Below are positions 21,946 through 28,686 of a stretch of DNA of 28,686 nt, one piece after another (within the stretch, counting starts at the first letter, position 1; each line of letters opens with the position of its first letter). Source of the DNA: an uncultured Bdellovibrionales bacterium (GTDB lineage Bacteria > Bdellovibrionota > FAC87 > UBA2466); NCBI GenBank assembly GCA_937903155.1, contig CALCZU010000079.1:1-28686 (forward strand), in the 5' to 3' direction. The translations under genes and the position numbers were made by a program. Under the pieces are notes generated by a model, which saw nothing but the letters and a program-made list of their open reading frames with translations, was not told the origin of the DNA and did not search any database.

Positions 21946-21974
21946 AGTTTAGCAATTCCAGTGAATTTAGTCAA
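21946..21974 (-). promoter_or_regulatory. Predicted sigma70-type promoter of the Tad operon
   Basis: On the minus strand, TTGACT (21974-21969) and TAAACT (21951-21946) are 17 bp apart, with a TGC extended -10 just before the hexamer. The -35 matches the consensus at 5 of 6 positions. Transcription would start about 60 nt before the flp1 ATG, leaving room for the palindrome and ribosome binding site. It is the best-matching promoter in the window, though still only a consensus prediction. Confidence 0.55.
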
Positions 21975-22238
21975 AGTGCGTCATGGTGTAAGTGTTTGAA
22001 TTTACAGTTCAAAACCCGTATACTGTTTGTACACTTTTTCTATAAGCTTATCGGAAGATCAATGATTTCAGTTAAATAGAGTTTTGAAATTGTGTATGAA
22101 TAGATGACAATTTTGCGCTGCGTGCCGGCTAAGTATGTAAAAAGGTAATGCAACTTCGCGTCAGATTTGTTACACTGCGGCACTCTTTAAGAATACACAC
22201 AGCCACAAAAATTAAGTTAAAAAGGGGTCGGGGACTTG
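21975..22238. other. Divergent intergenic region between flp1 and the S41 protease
   Basis: No gene is seen between flp1 (minus) and the S41 protease (plus), a gap of about 358 bp. The left part holds the flp1 promoter and palindrome. This remaining part is AT-rich and includes a perfect 10-bp palindrome, ATAAGCTTAT (22042-22051), a possible operator. I found no convincing promoter for the protease: TTGTTA near 22168 has no good -10. GGGGA at 22230-22234 is the likely ribosome binding site of the protease gene. No tRNA or small coding frame is supported. Confidence 0.4.
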
Positions 22239-24104
22239 ATGCAAAAACGTCTTTTCATAATCGGTCTGTTTACGCTTTCTTTGGGTTTCTTACGGTATTC
22301 CATACCTTCTTTATCTATCGGAACGACACAATCGGTAACGGTAGGGCCTTTAAGCTGCAAAGAAATTATTAAAATCGCCAAGTGGTCATTCAATCAATAT
22401 GGCGGTCCTAAAAAAATCGATTTGAGTTCGGACGAGTTTAGTAAAGGACTGACCCGAGCTTATCTCGAGCGATTAGATCCCTATAAAGTTTTGATTCAGT
22501 CTTCTGAAGTTTTTCAATTTCAAAAAGACGGTGCCAAGCAATGGCATGAAGTTGTTAAAAATGCGGACTGTAGTTTTTTCGACCAGTGGGCGTCGGTTCA
22601 TTACTCGAAAGCAAAATTGCGCTTTTTGAGTGAGATGAACCATAGTTTGTTTCTCAGATCGTATATCGCCCTTTATCGATTCCCCAAAAAAATTCGTGAA
22701 GAGCGGCCGTTTAAAAAATATCCGGGTTTCGCCGTGAATGAAAATGATTGGAAAACGCGAGTTCAGGATTTCGTGGGCGTCATTCTCTATAACGGTTCAA
22801 AACCGCTTTTAGAACAATACCAAAACCAGAAGATGGATTACGTGAGAGACGCTCTCGAGCAGACCTTGTTTGAGGAAAAAGTGGACTCACGCCAATTACT
22901 AGCGAAGGCAGTGTTAGGGGCATTTGATTCGTATTCGACTTATTTTTCGCCTTCTGAATTCGAAGATTTTTACGTGGATTTGTCAGGTGGTACGAGCGGA
23001 GTCGGAATCCGGGTGCAAAAGGTTCCTCAAGGACTTTTAATCGATAAAGTGGTTCAGGATTCCCCGGCCGCACGCTCGAAGCGAATTGAACTTGGAGATT
23101 TAATCACCGCGATTGATGGCGTCAATATCGCTCACCTCAGCATGAATAAATCCAAGCAGCTCTTAAAAGGGGATGAAGGAACACTCGTTCGACTTACGAT
23201 TGAAAAGTCGGGAAAAAAGTCGGCTGAAATGATCAGTGTCCGCCGCGAGCGATTCGCGCTTGAAGATTCAAAGATTACGCACAAGATTCTTGCATCCAAA
23301 AAAGGATCGAATATCGCAGTAGTTGGAATCCCCAGTTTCTATGGCAAAGGCGGAATGTCTCAGAATAATGTCGAAAGAAGCAGCAGCGAAGATTTAAGAA
23401 GTGTCTTAGAAAACATTCTTGATAAAGACACACGACCCGAATCGATTGTTTTAGATCTTCGTGGCAATCCGGGAGGGTTTTTAGAGGAAGCGGTTTCGAT
23501 GGCGGGAATGTTTATCGGGAATAAACCGGTAGTCGGTGTCATGGAAAATAACCAAACCCGAGTGCTTAGAGATAATTCTTTTCAAAATCTGTACAATGGT
23601 CCATTGGTGATTCTCGTCGATGAGGAAACGGCCAGTGCGGGCGAAGTTTTAGCGGGTGCCTTAAAAGATCATCAACGCGCACTTCTCGTAGGTTCAAAAA
23701 GCACTTACGGAAAAGGCAGCGTTCAGAAACTTTTCCAACTTCAAGACCAAGTCTTCAACGTTGGCGTCGTCAATGGATCGGGCAACGGAGTCGTGAAGCT
23801 GACCACAAGTGTTTTTTACACGCCGATGGGACATAGCCCCGCGAACGGAGGCGTGTCGACCCATATCGCGTTGTCTCCTAAATCAGCTGAAATGCACATG
23901 AAAGGAATTTCAGATATCGCCCCACTGCTGGATTCTACGAGTCTTTCCGAAATTAAAAATTCAGAAAGTCATTGGTCGCAAATTATCCAACAGATTCGGA
24001 CCCAAGTTCCCGAGAACGCGGAAGTCGACAGCAATTCAACCGAAGATAAAAATCTTGCTCAAGCCGTAGAAATTGCGGCAGAACTGCCGAAAGAAGTTTT
24101 CTAA
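22239..24104 (+). CDS. Tail-specific S41 family protease (Prc/CtpA-like)
   Basis: A 621-residue protein starting at the ATG at 22239, with GGGGA 4 nt upstream; the TTG one codon earlier is less likely. The N-terminal hydrophobic stretch (LFIIGLFTLSLGFL) acts as a signal peptide or anchor, so it works in the periplasm. Residues about 40-240 match the N-terminal region of Prc-type proteases (ERLDPYKVLIQSSEV, LGAFDSYSTYFSPSEFEDF). A PDZ domain lies at about 247-335 (SGVGIRVQKVPQGLLIDKV). The catalytic domain has LDLRGNPGGFLEEA, S466 in ETASAGEVLAGALKD and K492 in STYGKGSVQ, the Ser-Lys dyad at the usual 25-26-residue spacing. It degrades or trims proteins from the C-terminus. Its divergent placement beside the pilus operon may be chance. 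Confidence 0.93.
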   Translation: MQKRLFIIGLFTLSLGFLRYSIPSLSIGTTQSVTVGPLSCKEIIKIAKWSFNQYGGPKKIDLSSDEFSKGLTRAYLERLDPYKVLIQSSEVFQFQKDGAKQWHEVVKNADCSFFDQWASVHYSKAKLRFLSEMNHSLFLRSYIALYRFPKKIREERPFKKYPGFAVNENDWKTRVQDFVGVILYNGSKPLLEQYQNQKMDYVRDALEQTLFEEKVDSRQLLAKAVLGAFDSYSTYFSPSEFEDFYVDLSGGTSGVGIRVQKVPQGLLIDKVVQDSPAARSKRIELGDLITAIDGVNIAHLSMNKSKQLLKGDEGTLVRLTIEKSGKKSAEMISVRRERFALEDSKITHKILASKKGSNIAVVGIPSFYGKGGMSQNNVERSSSEDLRSVLENILDKDTRPESIVLDLRGNPGGFLEEAVSMAGMFIGNKPVVGVMENNQTRVLRDNSFQNLYNGPLVILVDEETASAGEVLAGALKDHQRALLVGSKSTYGKGSVQKLFQLQDQVFNVGVVNGSGNGVVKLTTSVFYTPMGHSPANGGVSTHIALSPKSAEMHMKGISDIAPLLDSTSLSEIKNSESHWSQIIQQIRTQVPENAEVDSNSTEDKNLAQAVEIAAELPKEVF

Positions 24105-24111
24105 GGGATCT

Positions 24112-24131
24112 CCTTGCAAGGGCCTGTAATG
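24112..24131. repeat. REP-like fragment after the S41 gene
   Basis: CCTTGCAAGG (24112-24121) is a perfect 10-bp palindrome. On the minus strand the segment reads GTCATTAC followed by CCTTGCAAGG, sharing GTCATTAC and CTTGCAA with the element near 7387-7422; the tadB/cpaF gap carries a related GTCATTGCGACGAG. These may be remnants of one dispersed family. No U-tract follows the palindrome directly, so a terminator role is doubtful. Confidence 0.3.
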
Positions 24132-24226
24132 ACGTAGTGCAATAAAGATTTTTTTTGTGCTCAGTCGCAAGCTCCGTTGCGTTGTGATATCCTTTTTTAA
24201 AAGTTAAGCCCTTATAAGGAGATTAC

Positions 24227-24379
24227 ATGGCAGACGAAACAGCTTATTGTGTGAAGTGCCGTCAAAAAACTACGATGAAAGATTGCCAAGAAGTAAAAAT
24301 GAAAAATGGCCGACCTGCAATGAAGGGCAGTTGCTCCGTTTGTGGCACAGGCGTTTATAAAATACTTTCCCAAAAATAA
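24227..24379 (+). CDS. Small zinc-ribbon protein (DUF5679-like)
   Basis: A 50-residue protein starting at the ATG at 24227, with a perfect AAGGAG 6 nt upstream. Two CxxC pairs, C8/C11 (AYCVKCRQKT) and C36/C39 (GSCSVCGTG), are set for one zinc ion, and the central segment (QEVKMKNGRPAMKGSC) matches my memory of the DUF5679 consensus (YCvkCr..., NGRPa.kG.C..CGt). The family is small, widespread and of unknown role; nucleic-acid binding is commonly supposed. It contains an extra C20. It stands alone between the S41 gene and a terminator. The ribosome binding site and full motif set make it a confident gene despite its size. Confidence 0.88.
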   Translation: MADETAYCVKCRQKTTMKDCQEVKMKNGRPAMKGSCSVCGTGVYKILSQK

Positions 24380-24410
24380 AAATTCGTCGGAATTAGATGT
24401 GATGAGAATG

Positions 24411-24440
24411 AAAGCGGAGGGTGGTCTACGCCGCTTTTTT
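24411..24440. terminator. Intrinsic terminator after the zinc-ribbon gene
   Basis: AAAGCGG (24411-24417) pairs with CCGCTTT (24431-24437), and a run of T continues to 24440 on the plus strand, giving a standard Rho-independent terminator with a 13-nt loop for the zinc-ribbon transcript. The hairpin overlaps the last codons of the convergent GGDEF gene; read from that strand it is followed by CATTCTCATC, so it is weaker in that direction. Confidence 0.65.
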
Positions 24441-25436
24441 CTTTGGGATATCTTCAAATTGCCACGTGCGGTTTCTGCCATTGGCTTTGGCGAGGTAAAG
24501 CGCTGTGTCTGCGTTGGTAATCAGTTCCTTAGAGAGGAAATCCACGTCGGTGTTGGGCGTCCAAATCGTTCGACTACTCGCAGTGCCTAAACTCACAGTT
24601 ACTGGAATGGGTCGTCCATCAAAACTCACCTCGGATGACTCCACTCTTCGTCTAAAACGCTCACAGAAAATTTTAGCGCCTGTTTGATCCGTATTGTATA
24701 AAACGGCCATGAATTCTTCGCCCCCGAAACGTCCAATGATGTCCGTTTCGCGAGACTGACCTTTAAACATTTGCGCGACCAGTGCCAAGACGTAATCCCC
24801 TGCTTGATGTCCGAACTTGTCGTTCACCTGCTTGAAATGATCGATATCGCACATCGCAATGGAGAGAGGCATTTTGTCTCGAAGCGAAGCTTTTAACATT
24901 TTAGAAAAAATAGTCTCGGTATAAACTTTATTGTAGAGACGCGTCAGCCCGTCCGTTACAGAATCTTTTTTCTTCTCGTCGTACTTTTTTTGCAGTTCGC
25001 TCTCGGCCGAAACGTTTCGAATTGTGATGAGGGCGCCGAGAACAAATCCATCTTCGGAAAGTATCGGAATTCCGCCCATAATCATCGCGATCGTGGGGTA
25101 CGCTTTTGAAATTCCTTTGATCTCATCAATTCGCAAAGAATGTTGGGAAACCATGATTTGCTTTGCGGGACATTGATGAGGACAGAGTTCAGTTTTGATG
25201 AGATTACAAAAATCGCCGATCTTTTTAATTTTTCGATAGGATTCCCCGCACATTTCTTCGAAGGCAGTATTGAATTCAATCACTTGATTAGAGACGTCCA
25301 CAATACAATAGGCATCGAGAAACACTTCGAGCATCGAGTGATTCTTTTTGAGCCAGACCTGCATCTGGAGCTTCGCCTGTTCCGCGTCGAGTTCTTTATT
25401 TGACGAAGGCGAAATATTGTTTCGGGTGACTGTCAA
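24426..25436 (-). CDS. PAS-GGDEF diguanylate cyclase
   Basis: A cytoplasmic protein, 336 residues from the TTG at 25436-25434, which follows AAGGAGAG at 9 nt and overlaps the STAS gene by 41 bp. An ATG at 25364 (312 residues) is the main alternative; the frame is open to a TTG at 25484. A helical lead (about 1-34) is followed by a PAS domain (about 35-144: DAYCIVDVSNQVIEFNTAFEEMCG) containing a Cys-rich loop, LCPHQCPAKQ. The GGDEF domain (about 160-325) has DGLTRLYNK, CDIDHFKQVNDKFGHQAGD and an intact active-site GGEEF (about 238-242). RETD five residues before it fits the inhibitory I-site. It should make c-di-GMP with product feedback. It is the last gene of the partner-switching operon. 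Confidence 0.93.
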   Translation of the reverse strand: MTVTRNNISPSSNKELDAEQAKLQMQVWLKKNHSMLEVFLDAYCIVDVSNQVIEFNTAFEEMCGESYRKIKKIGDFCNLIKTELCPHQCPAKQIMVSQHSLRIDEIKGISKAYPTIAMIMGGIPILSEDGFVLGALITIRNVSAESELQKKYDEKKKDSVTDGLTRLYNKVYTETIFSKMLKASLRDKMPLSIAMCDIDHFKQVNDKFGHQAGDYVLALVAQMFKGQSRETDIIGRFGGEEFMAVLYNTDQTGAKIFCERFRRRVESSEVSFDGRPIPVTVSLGTASSRTIWTPNTDVDFLSKELITNADTALYLAKANGRNRTWQFEDIPKKKAA

Positions 25437-25872
25437 GCTCCATCTCTCCTTCCTTACAGGACTCACAAGGGAATGATTCTGCAATCTGAAGGGACTGCTT
25501 TGTTCGAAATTTGTCGGCGTCTACGAGTATCTTTTTTTCTGCCTCGCAGTTATCGCATACATACGAAACATAGACGGATGATATGGTTGCAGTTCCCGCG
25601 AAGCTTGGCACCATATTCAGCTGTCGGACAATGAGTGGCGGGCATTCTTCATAGACCACTTTTGTTTCGCCTAAATCTTTCAAAAAATTAACCCAGCTGC
25701 GGATTCCGCATGAGTTGATGCTGGTAATGTCTTTGAAATTTAAGACCAGCGGAGAGGACAACTTCAAAATACTTTCAAACGTTGAATCCTCGTCAATAAC
25801 GCCTTTTAGCAAAAGCTTTTTCGTGGAACCTTGATCGATGACTTCGAATTTGAATTTGTCAGAGGGTATCAT
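25396..25872 (-). CDS. STAS-domain protein with C-terminal zinc ribbon
   Basis: A 158-residue cytoplasmic protein. Residues 1-103 are a STAS domain: LLLKGVIDEDSTFESI, then LVLNFKDITSINSCGIRSWVNFL. At the usual D-S-S-G site the sequence is N53-S54-C55-G56. S54 lines up with the phosphorylated serine of SpoIIAA and RsbV, so phospho-control remains possible, though the preceding Asp is Asn. Residues 104-158 carry C106/C109 and C136/C139, two CxxC pairs that should bind zinc, ending SHPKQYFAFVK. It should be phosphorylated by the RsbW-like protein just upstream (4-bp overlap) and dephosphorylated by the SpoIIE phosphatase. The zinc ribbon is unusual for such an antagonist and may bind the target. 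Confidence 0.88.
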   Translation of the reverse strand: MIPSDKFKFEVIDQGSTKKLLLKGVIDEDSTFESILKLSSPLVLNFKDITSINSCGIRSWVNFLKDLGETKVVYEECPPLIVRQLNMVPSFAGTATISSVYVSYVCDNCEAEKKILVDADKFRTKQSLQIAESFPCESCKEGEMELDSHPKQYFAFVK

Positions 25873-26615
25873 ATTTTACTCTTTTGAAAGAAGTTGAATG
25901 AAAAACTATCAGCATGGTTCGAAGCCATGCGGTCTGAAATCCAGCAAGAAACGACGGTGGATACGCCAGCGGTGACCACGATTTTTAAATGGGATACCGC
26001 TTCAAGAACGAGGTACGTTCCTAGGCCGGCTCCGCTCTCTTTGTCTTCAATCTGTTTTCCACCCCGGTCGTAACAACGAGAGAGAGCAGACGCGACTTCA
26101 TCGAATGTGAGTTTCCCGCCTTGGTCAGTTACTTCGATAAAAATTCCGTCTTCTGTGAAAGCAAATCTTAAAGAAAGTGCTTCTTTATCGGTTAAGTGAG
26201 CTGCTTTCGTGCGTTGGTATTTATTTTTTCCCGTTCTGTTGGAGTAAGCATGATAAAAACCGTTGCTTAAGAGCTCTTCCAAGACCAAAGAAACTCTCTC
26301 TTCCATCCTCTTTTTTCCTATCGCTTCAGGGTGGTTTAAAACTTTTTGAATCACTTCAGACCGACTGAGGCTGTCTTTTAGGGTAAGGGTGAAAATTTTA
26401 TTGTGTTTTTCCCAAACATACTCTGGAAGATGGTCTGTATTCAAAGCCGATTTAGTCGCTTGAACGCAACTGTCTTTCTTCCCAAAGTGAGTGGAGTGGA
26501 CGTGAGCAATCCCGGACAAAATAAACTGGGCGCCGTGCTTACGGGAAAAGAGACCGCAAATCAGTCTTTCTTCGTGTGCGCTCTCGGGCGCCAAAGCTTT
26601 TTGTCCGTTTTTCAT
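25869..26615 (-). CDS. RsbW-like ATPase (GHKL anti-sigma/serine kinase type)
   Basis: A 248-residue soluble protein. The C-terminal 150 residues are a GHKL ATPase of the RsbW/SpoIIAB class: N-box VLEELLSNGFYHAY (about 111-124, N118), G1 box VTDQGG (about 162-167) and G2 box SGAGLGTYLV (about 194-203). The family phosphorylates a partner STAS protein and binds either it or a target in alternation. The first ~70 residues (His- and Cys-containing) have no family I recognise and make the protein longer than a minimal RsbW (about 150-160 residues). It overlaps both neighbours by 4 bp (ATGA). No sigma factor gene is present here, so the output need not be transcriptional. Confidence 0.88.
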   Translation of the reverse strand: MKNGQKALAPESAHEERLICGLFSRKHGAQFILSGIAHVHSTHFGKKDSCVQATKSALNTDHLPEYVWEKHNKIFTLTLKDSLSRSEVIQKVLNHPEAIGKKRMEERVSLVLEELLSNGFYHAYSNRTGKNKYQRTKAAHLTDKEALSLRFAFTEDGIFIEVTDQGGKLTFDEVASALSRCYDRGGKQIEDKESGAGLGTYLVLEAVSHLKIVVTAGVSTVVSCWISDRMASNHADSFSFNFFQKSKI

Positions 26616-28657
26616 GCTGCCTTTTTATCCGAATCTTTTTTGTCTCTATCCGATTGCATCGACGCCGCGATATCTCGGTTTTCTTTGATCTCTTGAGTTT
26701 TATTCGTTGTGCTCTCGATAGGGTGTTTCCACTTTAATAAAACGAAAGTGATGTCATCGTCTTGAGGGGCATCTTTGACATGCTCTTTCAGACTGATAAC
26801 CAGATCGTCACGCATCTGTGACAACTCTCTCATCCCACTTCCGGCAAATGCTTTTTTCAAAGCTCTTTCGCCGAACTCTTTTCCGGAAGCATCATGTGCT
26901 TCCGAAATCCCGTCGGTATAGATCAGTAGCGCATCTCCAGGGGAAAGCTGCTCTTTTAAAGTGGTGTAACGTGTGTCGAGACTAAAACCTAGTCGTTCTC
27001 CTCTTGAAAAAAGAACCTCTGATTTTGCTTTCTTTCCGCCTTGAACGTTTGTTGCTCGCAGAAGCAAAGGCGATTCATGTCCTGCGTTCGCAATTTGAAT
27101 TTCTCCGGTTCTGAGGTCGATTTGAACCAGACACATTGTCATCAACAGGCGGCCTTTACAGGCTGCGAGAATAATTCGATTTAAGCTAGATAAAAACTGT
27201 TCAGGGGTGAGGACCGTTTTTGAATAGACAGAATTTAAAGTGTAAAGGCAGCTTTTTGCTACGGCAGTCACGATCGCCGCAGGAGCTCCGTGGCCGGTAG
27301 CATCTCCAATAAGAATGGTAAGCTTATTATTGTGAACGTACGCGTCCCAGAAATCTCCCCCGCATTCGGTGGCCGCAAGATAGTGAGGCACGATTTCTAA
27401 AGCTTCAGATTTGATAATGGGAGTTGCAAGCACGGTGGATTGTACGAGCCTTGCGGTCTCAAGTTCTTCTTCCATTCGCGCTTTTTCCGCAGACTCTTTG
27501 ATCAGTTCTCCGAGACGTTGGGTCATCCATTGAAAACTTTCTGCCACGTTTTCTACTTCGTCGTTTGAACGAATATCGAGTTTTACTTCGAGGTTCCCGG
27601 CGCCGATTTGCTCAGCGGCAAGTCTTAGCTTTTGAATATTGGAAGTCAGACTTCCCGCGAAAAGAATACTGAAAATAACCGAAAAAGTGAGGACGAGGGC
27701 TCCAATGAGAAGGGTAGTGCGATTCAATTCGTTGAGAGCTCTGAGTGCTTGGCTTTCTCTCACTTGAGTAATTGCATACATATCTCCCACACCTGCTTCG
27801 GCAAGCGCGATGTAATAATTTTCGTTTTTGATCTTTGCTTCGGAGACTGAACGTGCTTCGGATTCTTTCTTCTCATTACTCGCGGAATTTTTTAGCTGGT
27901 CAATCGCAGGATGAGCGAAATCTTTACCAGCGTTTTCTGCCAGAAAAGCCGGATCGGGATGTGAAATCAGTTTTCCGTTTGCCGACACCAGAAAAGCTTC
28001 CGAGATTTGGGAACGCTTTTCAAATTCAGCAACTAAAAATTTCTGAAGGACATCGACAACGATGATCACGTCTTTAAGCGATTCAGAACCCCCACTAGAA
28101 TTTGGGAATAGCAATGTCAGAATCGGAGTGCTGACCGGGGCGGATACCGACCGGTTTAAGACGGCTACTTCAAAGTTAGGTTTCAATTCAGCGATTGAGG
28201 GAAGGGGAAGAAGCTTTTCGACACTTTCACGAAACCCTTCGGGAAGTCCCAACGTTTTTTTCAAAACGGCATTGTCCCATTTTTTTAAGAGTTCGAGTTT
28301 GCCAAGTGGATGAGTGATTTTATAAAATGTTACTGATAGAATTTCGTCCGGAATTCTATTGGAAAATCCCAAAAGTAAATCGTTGGTCGAAGAAAGATCA
28401 TTCAAACTGTCTTGAGGCTTTTGAATAAGTCGTTGGCAGAATAAACCAATTTCTTCAATGCGAACTTTAAGGAGTGAGCGAAGTTCGGATTGCATCACCT
28501 GAGAGTTCAAAAGATTCATTTCTCTCAGGAAGTTTTTTTTGTCTTTGGTGAAATTGCTACGCGTGAAAGTTAAGAACGTGCCGAGGCCACTACAGGTAAT
28601 GAGCAAAAGTACGCCTAAGAATTTATACTTAAGCGGTATGCGGATTTTTAGCCTCAT
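26612..28657 (-). CDS. Membrane SpoIIE/RsbU-type phosphatase with sensor and HAMP domains
   Basis: A 681-residue signal-controlled PP2C-type phosphatase. TM1 (about 13-31) and TM2 (about 313-335) flank a ~280-residue periplasmic sensor that looks Cache-like (VSANGKLISHPDPAFLAENAG, MYAITQVRESQAL). A HAMP linker follows (about 336-390), then a short coiled coil. The SpoIIE catalytic domain (about 400-645) has ECGGDFWDAY, GDATGHGAPAA, LIYTDGISEAHD and DDITFVLLKW, giving the metal-binding aspartates. By family it dephosphorylates the STAS protein encoded two genes downstream once its periplasmic signal is present. The tail (about 650-681) is highly charged (Lys/Asp). GGAAGGAAT precedes the ATG at a loose distance. 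It is the first gene of a four-gene unit; the promoter is outside the window. Confidence 0.93.
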   Translation of the reverse strand: MRLKIRIPLKYKFLGVLLLITCSGLGTFLTFTRSNFTKDKKNFLREMNLLNSQVMQSELRSLLKVRIEEIGLFCQRLIQKPQDSLNDLSSTNDLLLGFSNRIPDEILSVTFYKITHPLGKLELLKKWDNAVLKKTLGLPEGFRESVEKLLPLPSIAELKPNFEVAVLNRSVSAPVSTPILTLLFPNSSGGSESLKDVIIVVDVLQKFLVAEFEKRSQISEAFLVSANGKLISHPDPAFLAENAGKDFAHPAIDQLKNSASNEKKESEARSVSEAKIKNENYYIALAEAGVGDMYAITQVRESQALRALNELNRTTLLIGALVLTFSVIFSILFAGSLTSNIQKLRLAAEQIGAGNLEVKLDIRSNDEVENVAESFQWMTQRLGELIKESAEKARMEEELETARLVQSTVLATPIIKSEALEIVPHYLAATECGGDFWDAYVHNNKLTILIGDATGHGAPAAIVTAVAKSCLYTLNSVYSKTVLTPEQFLSSLNRIILAACKGRLLMTMCLVQIDLRTGEIQIANAGHESPLLLRATNVQGGKKAKSEVLFSRGERLGFSLDTRYTTLKEQLSPGDALLIYTDGISEAHDASGKEFGERALKKAFAGSGMRELSQMRDDLVISLKEHVKDAPQDDDITFVLLKWKHPIESTTNKTQEIKENRDIAASMQSDRDKKDSDKKAA

Positions 28658-28686
28658 TTAATAGGAATTCCTTCCCACTTCTATCG

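Noticed and set aside
22040..22075. FliA-like (sigma28) promoter near CCGATAA on the minus strand
   Set aside because: The -10 only partly matches and the matching -35 is weak; the sigma70-type promoter closer to flp1 is much better.
24112..24160. Terminator after the S41 gene
   Set aside because: The CCTTGCAAGG palindrome is not followed by a U-tract, and the T-run near 24150 has no stem before it.
24212..24481. Minus-strand open frame across the zinc-ribbon gene
   Set aside because: It is antisense to the 50-residue protein that has a perfect ribosome binding site and two CxxC pairs.
1..28686. CRISPR array, insertion sequence, prophage or tRNA gene
   Set aside because: No regularly spaced direct repeats, transposase or integrase motifs, or tRNA cloverleaf with CCA-type end were seen on either strand.

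Overview
The window looks like chromosomal DNA from a predatory or prey-associated member of the Bdellovibrionota (Bdellovibrio-like bacteria). That placement is inferred, mainly from 7.4-22 kb. There, a complete-looking Tad/Flp pilus operon ends in two genes that match the Bdellovibrio host-interaction ('hit') locus: a secreted RHS/YD-repeat protein followed by a ~100-residue lysine-rich heptad-repeat protein. I see no insertion sequence, phage, CRISPR array, tRNA or rRNA. Nearly all genes are on the minus strand.

Layout by coordinate. 1-652: a secreted protein cut by the window edge (minus). 791-5019: a housekeeping operon transcribed prs > rplY (ctc) > pth > ychF > glycosyltransferase, with a good promoter just upstream of prs. 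5188-6251: a two-gene unit encoding a thioredoxin-like [2Fe-2S] ferredoxin and an exported protein of unknown role. 6322-7353 (plus): an exported HExxH metallopeptidase. 7354-7451: a convergent intergenic region packed with inverted repeats. 7452-11054: a 1200-residue flavoprotein combining GltD/NfnB-like and PyrK/NfnA-like halves behind an unrecognised 260-residue N-terminal region.

The Tad operon runs leftwards from about 21.94 kb to 11.08 kb: flp1, flp2, prepilin peptidase (cpaA/tadV), an Flp-like pseudopilin, two TadE-type proteins, two CpaB/RcpC paralogues, a secretin (cpaC/rcpA), a single-chain ParA/TadZ-CpaF ATPase, one TadB-like platform protein, the RHS protein and the small hit-like protein. 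Most junctions overlap or are under 20 bp. A sigma70-type promoter lies 66-94 bp upstream of flp1, a palindrome touches the flp1 ribosome binding site, and a hairpin at the flp2 stop probably attenuates read-through so that pilins outnumber machine parts. I see no separate TadC or TadG.

Divergent from flp1 is a tail-specific S41 protease (22239-24104), followed by a 50-residue zinc-ribbon protein (24227-24379) and a terminator shared with the convergent signalling operon. That operon (28657 > 24426, minus) encodes a membrane-bound SpoIIE/RsbU-like phosphatase, an RsbW-like ATPase, a STAS protein with a zinc ribbon, and a PAS-GGDEF diguanylate cyclase, with 4-bp overlaps or longer. It reads as a partner-switching module that may feed into c-di-GMP. 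The main points of interest are the hit locus inside the Tad operon, the repeat structure of its small gene, the fused pilus ATPase, the single-chain Nfn-like flavoenzyme and the partner-switch/GGDEF operon.
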